Positions 57,801 to 64,000 of a stretch of DNA of 64,000 nucleotides are shown one piece after another. Each line of letters opens with the position of its first letter. Position 1 is the stretch's first letter. Position numbers and translations under genes: made by a program. Source of the stretch: Anoplopoma fimbria (lineage: Eukaryota; Chordata; Actinopteri; Perciformes; Anoplopomatidae). Location of the stretch: NCBI RefSeq assembly GCF_027596085.1, contig NC_072467.1:28770082-28834081 (forward strand), in the 5' to 3' direction. Under the pieces are notes generated by a model. That model ran no database searches. It had not been told where the DNA came from and was given only the letters and a program-made list of their open reading frames with translations.

Positions 57801-60800
57801 AGTAAAATGTGACAGGAGCAAAAAATGCCACGAAAACTGCCTGAGGTTTAGAGGGTTGAAGTGTCTTTAATCAATGAGTTTTGAATAATAAAAATGCTTA
57901 AAATGATAAATTATAAGTCTCATATTCTCCTTAAACATCTTCACTGAGCAGTGTTGGAGGAAGCTTTAGATCATGATGGATAAATACCTTCCAGTTTGTG
58001 GATCTTGGCGGCTCTGGAGTCGAGCAGAGCGGCCTGTCTCTCCAGCTTCTGCTCTGACTCCACTCTGTCAGCCTCCATCTTCTTCAGCACGGCCTCCAGC
58101 TCCACCTGTCACAGAGGGAACACACAGATTTACACCGTCAGGTTTCACCTCACAGACCAACAGGTGTCCACACAAATCCTGTTTCAGAATAAGAGCACAA
58201 AGCTGAATATCTGCTGAATGTAAACGTGGTTCATGACTATGAGGTAGATCAGGTGATCAGTGTAGAGCTTTAGAACACAATAGAAATAATAATAATAGGG
58301 CAGCTCAGGTCTCCTGTTAAAGTCACATGACCTCATATTAACTGATCAGGTGGTCTTCATCACTGAAGACCAGAATCATCATCATCATCATCATCGTCTC
58401 CTCAACCAGGACGTGTGTCATTAATAAGAAGAGTTTAGTCTGAAAGGTCATCAGATAAAAGAACAGATGATCATGTATGAATAATGAAGTCTCTGCAGCG
58501 TGTTGGAGGAGCCTCACCCTGTAGTCCCTGCTGATCCTCCCCTCCATGCTGAGGAGGTTCCTGGTCTTCTCCAGCTCCTGGATGGTCTCAGCGTGAGCGG
58601 CTCGCAGCTCTCTGACGGCGCTCTCTGAGCTGCTGCCTCCTCCGTCCTCCACCTCCTTCAGGAAGCCCAGATCTCCACTCCTCTGGGACTTACGCTTCTA
58701 TGGGGAGACCAGGAGGGAGACCACCACCCCTCTATCATTTAACCCTCTGAACATCAAGCAGGTTCAGGTTTTATTTTTGCTACCGTCACATTTTTCTCTC
58801 TGTGGTCTTGATTTTCAAAATAAAAGTCCTGCTCCTCTATGGAAACAAACAGACAATGTACTCTATATATCCATCATATTTCCAACAGGTGTCCACAAGT
58901 GTAACCAATGTTGGAACAAAACATGGGGGCTCCACGTGTTATAAACATTAAACTATTTACATTTCTACAGCCTCTCCTCTCCTCTCTGCTCTGTGTTCAG
59001 CAGCCTAAAGTTCAGTCACAGTTTCACAGATTTGTTGTCACATGACTGTTGGTCTCAGATGAATCAATCATGGCTTCTGAGTTTCACTGAGGAGCTCAGA
59101 ATTTAATGTTTTTATATGGATCTGGTTAAAGTAAACGGTTTATTTGTGGAGAGAGTTTGTTATGAAATATCACAACTTTAAGCTTCGTTTTTTTAACAGT
59201 TTATTTGAAGCGTGATCATTAATGAGAAAGTTTTTGTCGAAATGTTTTGGCTGCTTTTTCCAAAAGAAGTTTGTCACACATGATGTGTTCAAGGACCCTC
59301 AGAAAGATCAACATCTGACAATAATGATGTTTTTTTCAGCTCCTAGTTGTGATAAATGGTGAGGTTTTGGGCGATTGTTTAACCAAAACATGGGTCTCAG
59401 AGGGTTGAACAATAAATAAATACATAAACACTAAACATTAACAGGTTTCTGTTCCCCTCACCTTAACGAGCAGCAGAGCCTCAGTGAGTTCAGACACGTC
59501 GTACTCGTTCTCCTTTAACAGACAACAGTTCACTTTTTAATGCAGTGACTGAAGAACGACATCACTCATTTTATTATTATGATGATTATCATAATTATTA
59601 TTATAATTATTTAAATATTCTCCTCTCACCCTGCTGTAGAACTTCAAACGGTCGTTTAGTTCCTCCAGCTGCTGCTTCTGTTCCAGAAACTGGAGCTGAA
59701 GTTTCTGATTTTCTTCTGTCAGCTTCTCGTTTGAGTCTAGTAGATTAAATCATTACAGACATATATTTTCTCATTAAACATTAAGCTACATTAAACCAGT
59801 GAGGACCCTTTGGTTATGTATCGTTTCATTCATAAACACAGTGTTTACCTCTCTCAGCTTTGATCTTATCCAGGATTTCATTTTTGTCCATGAGGTCGGC
59901 CTTCAGTGCCGTCTCCAGCTGGGCGATCTGGAGCTTCAGCTGCTGCTCCTGGATCTGCCACTTCTGCTGCCGGGACACGTCGAAGGCACTGAAACCACAG
60001 GAAGACGAGAACATGAGTCATTATGGAGAAATATGCTCCTGTGTATATGTCCTCCATGATGTCCTCCATGATGTCCTCCATGATGACCGTCAGTAGCTCT
60101 GTACGTGGAGCAGAGCGCCTGAGGACAAACACGTCAACATGTCTCTCTATGTAGAAACCAGGAGACAACCTCCGGTTATGTAAAGTGAAGTCAAAGCTTC
60201 CTGTGTTAAAGCTGCATTCTCTCTGCTGTCCACCAGGGGGCGACTCCTCTGGTTGTATAGAAGTCTATGAGAAAATGACTCTACTTCTCTCTTGATTTAT
60301 TCCCTCAGTAAACATTGTAAACATGAGTTTATGGTCTCAATCTCTAGTTTCAAGTCTTCTTCAATACAGCATGATGTTCATTTAGTAAATGATGCTCCAT
60401 TTAGAGTCAAACAGACCATAAAGCAGGGGATGCAAGTAAGCATCTACATATGAAAGGTGGAGAATCGTCCCTTCAAGGACTGACAAGTGATCTGAGGTGC
60501 AGTCTGAGGAACATGCTGCCTGCTGACCCTGTGATTGGTTGAGCTGGTTGAGCCTGGTCCAGATTATCTGAGTTTGAAGCGTTGGGACTGGAGATCAGTG
60601 ATTGGGAACATGGCTCTATGGAACCAGTGAGAACAACAAAGAGAATTGAGGCTTCTGACCTGTTGACCAGTTTGTCATTGTTGTCCTTCAGAAGGTCTCT
60701 CTCCTGCTCCACCTCACCGATCCTCTCCTGCAGCTTCACAACACGAGACACAAAGAGAAGAGAGGGTTTATATGATGTCAACACTTTGCATTTTAAACTC

Positions 60801-63027
60801 AGCTCACAGAGAAACATCAGATTGTGTAAGTGTTCACAATGATCTCAGACTCACCTGCTCCATCTTCATCCTGGATATGTTGGAGCTCTGCAGACGTTTC
60901 TCCAGGTCCAAACTCTTCATCCTCTCGTCCTTCAGCTGACCCGACAGCTCGTCCACCTTCAGCATCGCTGCATCGTGACTCACCTTCAGCGCCCTCTGAC
61001 TCTGAAATACACAACAATGACCTCTTCAGAAAAACACACATATCTTAAAGAGAAAGCCTGGAGATGTTTTATGATTTCTTCTCACCAACAAAACACTGAA
61101 TGTTTCTACTGACTAGTATCCTGATATCTCTTCTCCTTCTGTCCATAGAGCTTCATTAAAACTCATCCTTTCCTCCTGTTTATCTGATAAAACCTACAGA
61201 GAGCAGCTGTTTGAGGAGATCACTGAGGACACTAGATATTTGTGTTTTTAAAGATTTACGTCCTGGGCTTTTCAGTTCTCGTCTTGTTCAGAGAGACATC
61301 CGGTGGAGACGCTCCCACAGAGAGACAGGTATCGACTGGTCATGACTGTATTGGTCTGTTTGCTCTGTGAGTGGATGTTTCTGCAGCGTTTCACCTCCTG
61401 TAGTTGCAGAAACCTTCCCTCCAGCTCTGTGACCCGGTCTGACCTGTCCGACAGCTGCTTCTGAAGCTTGATCATCGCCACGTTGCCGCTGACGTGCGAC
61501 CTGAGAGATGACACGAACACAGAAGAGATACTGTTTACTGTTTGTCTACAGAGCAGAGACAGGAGTGGATTATATATGAACATTTCACGTCACTTTTATC
61601 ATCTAAATAATCTTAAAACTCTTAAAACACACACTGATGTGTTTTGGTTCCACAGATATGAAGCATCATTTTTAGTGAAAAAAAACAAACAAACATCTAT
61701 CTTAAATACAGTAAATATAAATCCTAAGGTCTCCATGTATAAATAAAGAAGACATGTTAAAGAATATTGTGAGAACCTGTTTATTAATAATTCTCGACTC
61801 GTCCTACATCAATAAATAATCCATAAATACACTGGGCCCTCCAGAGATGGAAAGGTCAAACCAACACAATCAATAGTTCTTGTGGTTTGTAAACAGCTGC
61901 AGACACACTGATACCTCACAGATTTAACAGAACTGTGTTTGTGCAGTTATTAATAGTTAATAAGTTAGTAATAGTTGTAGGTAAACAGGAACAATAAACA
62001 CCACACGCTGCTCGTATTTCTCCTAAAACCATCAATCAACACTTCCAGAAGTTTCTTCAAGTCCTGAAACATTTCACTATTTATTTCATTATTTTATTTT
62101 TTTAAAACAATAGAATTTATTTATCAAACATTTCTCCAAGTGTCCACATGTGTTACCAATGTTGGAACAAAAATGGAGGCTATACATGTTATATATATTG
62201 AACTATTCAAATATTTACATCCTCTCCTCTCCTCTCCGCTCTGTGTCTCAGCCTAAAGTTCAGTCAAAGTTTCACAGATTTGTTGTCACATGACAGTTGG
62301 TCTCAGATGAATCAATCATGTCTTCATAGTTTCACTGAGGAGCTCAGAATGTAATGTTTTTTTACAGAATCTGATTAAAAAAACGGTTTATTAGGGGAGA
62401 GATTTTAAATGAGACTTTTAAAATAAAATGTTTTTGATGAAATATCACAACTTTAATCTCAGTTTCGATGCGTTTTCTGACAGAGTGATATGTTCAAGGA
62501 CATTAGGAAAGATGAAATCTGACGATGATGACATTTTAAACGGTGTAGTTTTGGAGATTGTTTTGGGTTTGTTGGTTTCAGAGTTGAAGTGTTATGACTC
62601 ATATCAGGTTAAAGGGTCAGTTCACCTTCTTCTCAGAACATCATCTTACCTCAGTTTGGAGGTCTGGTGCTCTCGGACCTGCAGGAGTCTCTCCTCATAT
62701 TCAGCCTCCTTCCTCCTCAGCTCCTCCCTCAGCAGCTCCAACGTTCCCTCCATCTCCTCCATGTGGCTCCGCTGGAGCTCGATCACGTTCTCCCTGGTTC
62801 ACAGAGACACGGGTTACCTTTAGTGACTTTAACGTACTACGAATACGGACAATGTTAATGTGAAAAATAAAAAACACATATCTGAAATAAAAATAATCTG
62901 TGTTTAATGTGTGAACATAGGACTCACAGGTTCCGGACCTCTGCTCTGGTCTCCTCCAGCAGACTGTGACCGAACCGAGGTAAGAGGCCCGTCGGGGGTC
63001 GAGCGCCTCCTTCTGAACTACGGGTAC
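49795..63027 (-). CDS. rpgrip1l: RPGRIP1L-like (RPGRIP1 family) ciliary transition-zone protein, 5' end outside window
   Basis: RPGRIP1 and RPGRIP1L are coiled-coil/C2 scaffolds of the ciliary transition zone that organise NPHP/MKS proteins and bind RPGR. Visible exons read: 63027-62928, 62793-62649, 61500-61395, 61001-60855, 60727-60660, 59988-59849, 59736-59630, 59512-59462, 58697-58518, 58105-57988, 56931-56476, 56293-56151, 55981-55651, 54710-54487, 54398-54303, 53449-53396, 52788-52647, 51958-51861, 50992-50815, 50552-50468, 50181-50045, 49937-49795. Phases agree. About 1080 codons are present. Domain order is coiled coil, C2 domains, acidic linker, RPGR-interacting domain. [17 protein letters not shown] and CEDVGVA favour RPGRIP1L over RPGRIP1, but the paralogue is not certain. 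Confidence 0.9.
49965..50042. repeat. GT microsatellite immediately after an rpgrip1l donor
   Basis: The donor reads GTACACACAC on the minus strand, so the repeat begins at donor position +3. Confidence 0.95.
50552..50780. repeat. 42-bp minisatellite made from an rpgrip1l splice acceptor
   Basis: Five to six units of AGGAACCACTAGAGGACCAC plus AAAGACAAAGACAGAGTCCATG. On the minus strand each unit ends TTTGTGGTCCTCTAG followed by TGGTTCCT, which is the acceptor plus first bases of exon 50552. The outermost unit (near 50755) has CTCCAG instead of CTCTAG and may be the ancestral acceptor. Confidence 0.93.
50993..51860. other. rpgrip1l intron with an AT-rich microsatellite
   Basis: ATATAGATATATAAATATAA repeats occupy about 51028-51135. 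The remainder to 51860 is unique, with no gene seen. Confidence 0.7.
51861..54398 (-). CDS. rpgrip1l: rpgrip1l-like acidic linker exons
   Basis: Four exons: 54398-54303 ([20 protein letters not shown]), 53449-53396 ([18 protein letters not shown], an 18-codon exon), 52788-52647 ([20 protein letters not shown]) and 51958-51861 ([19 protein letters not shown]). They are Glu/Asp/Ser-rich and link the C2 domains to the C-terminal domain. The small exon is supported by acceptor CTCCGTCAG, donor GTACAG and exact phase. Between them lie a 31-bp minisatellite, a Tc1-like end and a SINE. Confidence 0.82.
52335..52640. repeat. 31-bp minisatellite abutting an rpgrip1l donor
   Basis: About ten units of GGTTCTACTGGTCGATACTT plus CCTAACATGAT. 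The last unit runs into the donor region: minus strand GTGAGGAAGTATCGACC compared with the unit GTTAGGAAGTATCGACC. Confidence 0.94.
52940..53330 (+). mobile_element. 5' end of a Tc1-like transposon
   Basis: It starts TATACAGCGGGTAAAATAAG then TATTGAAC and contains GAGGTGCAAAAAGGCATGG and CTGATGGACTATAAAAAGGT, typical of the 5' region of fish Tc1-like elements. No transposase ORF follows. It lies in an rpgrip1l intron and differs from the terminus at 22937-23141, so the two are different subfamilies. Confidence 0.78.
53537..53836 (-). mobile_element. tRNA-derived SINE, copy 2
   Basis: Reverse copy of the SINE at 29753. The B box (reverse GGTATCGAACC) is at 53772-53782 and the A box (reverse CCACTACGCCA) at 53816-53826. 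It ends in ACATTACATTACATT repeats and is flanked by the target duplication CAGTTA (53531-53536 and 53837-53842). Confidence 0.9.
54487..56931 (-). CDS. rpgrip1l: rpgrip1l-like C2 domain exons
   Basis: Exon 56931-56476 (152 codons) carries [20 protein letters not shown], then the first C2 domain: [40 protein letters not shown] and [19 protein letters not shown]. 56293-56151 carries [20 protein letters not shown]. 55981-55651 begins the second C2 domain: [36 protein letters not shown] and [19 protein letters not shown]. 54710-54487 ends it with [20 protein letters not shown], then runs into a charged tail. The exon lengths and breaks follow the family. Confidence 0.92.
54711..55650. other. rpgrip1l intron with ATT microsatellite
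   Basis: An ATT run at about 54805-54850, a G homopolymer near 54997 and a TATATA run near 55125-55150. Two related segments (TGAAACCTGAAGTTTTGTC near 54893 and CTAAAACCTGAATTTTATC near 55349) indicate an old duplication. I see no gene. Confidence 0.6.
57049..57861 (-). mobile_element. MITE-like element, TTAA/CCCTCTGAAC family, copy 4
   Basis: Shares CTTCTGAACCAAAAACCCAA at the left, the GATTGATTCATCTGAGACCA and CATGTGACAAGAAATC core, a GAGAGGAGAGG microsatellite (57395-57525) and GAGGTTTAGAGGGTTGAA at the right. Confidence 0.72.
57988..63027 (-). CDS. rpgrip1l: rpgrip1l-like coiled-coil exons
   Basis: Ten exons encode heptad-rich sequence: [168 protein letters not shown]; and [25 protein letters not shown] and [15 protein letters not shown] are family signatures. 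The start codon lies beyond base 64000, hidden behind the 26-bp array at 63085-64000. Exons 59988-59462 are the source of the inverted copy at 38244-39014. Confidence 0.9.
58737..59408 (+). mobile_element. MITE-like element, TTAA/CCCTCTGAAC family, copy 5
   Basis: It starts TTAACCCTCTGAACATCAAG and ends GGGTCTCAGAGGGTTGAAC, with the shared core TTTCACAGATTTGTTGTCAC. Its right end (59375-59408) is included in the inverted duplication at 38980-39014, which therefore carries a fragment of this MITE. Confidence 0.75.
60145..60437 (-). mobile_element. Interspersed repeat of about 400 bp, truncated copy C, plus flank shared with 35893-35952
   Basis: Bases 60207-60437 are the reverse of the 3' part of the repeat at 8698 and 35490 (AGTCGCCCCCTGGTGGAC in reverse, GTATAGAAGTCTATGAGAAA). 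Bases 60145-60206 continue the homology to 35893-35952 with a few mismatches, marking this as the source side of the inverted duplication. It lies in the rpgrip1l intron between exons 59988 and 60660. Confidence 0.82.
62090..62590 (+). mobile_element. MITE-like element, TTAA/CCCTCTGAAC family, copy 6 (left end unclear)
   Basis: Contains TTTCACAGATTTGTTGTCAC, GATGAATCAATCATGTC and a right end GGTTTCAGAGTTGAAG. The left terminus has decayed. It sits in an rpgrip1l intron whose remaining sequence from 61501 shows no gene. Confidence 0.68.
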
Positions 63028-63084
63028 CTGCAGGAGACAAACGGAGGACTGTTTGTATCAGAATGAATCCACCTCAACATGTCC

Positions 63085-64000
63085 AGATGCATCATGGTCT
63101 ATCTGAGACCTACTCTATCATGGTCTATATGATCCTACTCTATCATGGTCTATCTAAGACCTACTCTATCATGGTCTATCTGAGACCTACTCTATCATGG
63201 TCTATATGATCCTACTCTATCATGGTCTATCTGAGACCTACTCTATCATGGTCTATATGATCCTACTCTATCATGGTCTATCTGAGACCTACTCTATCAT
63301 GGTCTATATGATCCTACTCTATCATGGTCTATCTAAGACCTACTCTATCATGGTCTATATGAGACCTACTCTATCATGGTCTATCTAAGACCTACTCTAT
63401 CATGGTCTATCTGAGACCTACTCTATCATGGTCTATCTGAGACCTACTCTATCATGGTCTATCTAAGACCTACTCTATCATGGTCTATCTAAGACCTACT
63501 CTATCATGGTCTATATGATCCTACTCTATCGTGGTCTATCTAAGACCTACTCTATCATGGTCTATATGAGACCTACTCTATCATGGTCTATATGAGACCT
63601 ACTCTATCATGGTCTATATGAGACCTACTCTATCATGGTCTATCTAAGACCTACTCTATCATGGTCTATCTAAGACCTACTCTATCATGGTCTATCTGAG
63701 ACCTACTCTGTCATGGTCTATATGATCCTACTCTATCATGGTCTATATGATCCTACTCTATCATGGTCTATCTGAGACCTACTCTATCATGGTCTATATG
63801 ATCCTACTCTATCATGGTCTATCTGAGACCTACTCTATCATGGTCTATATGATCCTACTCTATCGTGGTCTATCTAAGACCTACTCTATCATGGTCTATA
63901 TGAGACCTACTCTATCATGGTCTATCTAAGACCTACTCTATCATGGTCTATCTAAGACCTACTCTATCATGGTCTATCTGAGACCTACTCTGTCATGGTC
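63085..64000. repeat. 26-bp minisatellite running off the window end
   Basis: About 35 units of CATGGTCTATCTGAGACCTA plus CTCTAT, with a 25-bp variant CATGGTCTATATGATCCTAC plus TCTAT. It starts about 58 bases from the acceptor of exon 63027, and its right end is not in the window. Higher-order patterns of the two variants repeat (63197-63390 resembles 63738-63930). Confidence 0.96.

Noticed and set aside
63085..64000. CRISPR-like regular array (also 24645-25325, 42656-43360, 47478-47835)
   Set aside because: Units are contiguous with no unique spacers, and the genome is a vertebrate; these are minisatellites.

Overview
This is a window of a ray-finned fish nuclear genome, most likely a teleost. 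The evidence is three split vertebrate genes with canonical GT/AG introns, tRNA-derived SINEs, Tc1-like ends, L2/Rex1-like LINEs, hAT elements, several MITE families, and very abundant micro- and minisatellites. There are no bacterial operons. The species cannot be named from the sequence.

All three genes lie head to tail on the minus strand. (1) An ambra1 orthologue (autophagy and ubiquitin-ligase adaptor) fills 869-18144 in 17 coding exons. Its likely promoter and 5' UTR is a CpG-rich block near 21.2-21.4 kb. (2) nox5, a calcium-activated NADPH oxidase, occupies 24306-42653. It has EF-hand exons, transmembrane haem exons and FAD/NADPH exons, but the ATG exon was not found. (3) An RPGRIP1L-type ciliary transition-zone gene runs from 63027 down to its stop at 49795, with its 5' end beyond the window. 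The exon junctions I list are in phase with each other, with two exceptions: the long ambra1 exon (five apparent single-base frameshifts) and one short nox5 linker exon whose donor is unclear. No shared pathway is implied by the neighbourhood.

Introns and intergenic DNA are crowded with mobile elements: three LINE copies, one solo LTR nested in a LINE, two hAT copies, two Tc1-like ends, two SINEs of one family, a six-copy MITE family with TTAA-type ends, a TRIM-like pseudogene in a nox5 intron, and a three-copy interspersed repeat. A block of three rpgrip1l exons has been copied in inverted orientation into a nox5 intron.

The most striking feature is the position of the tandem repeats. Many arrays begin at, or within a few bases of, a splice junction. 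In at least three cases the repeat unit is itself a copy of the exon edge plus its donor or acceptor site (10773-11093, 30708-30803, 50552-50780). Two other arrays were built from transposon coding sequence (45190-45820, and the duplications near 37 kb), and a third expands inside a hAT transposase ORF (47478-47835).
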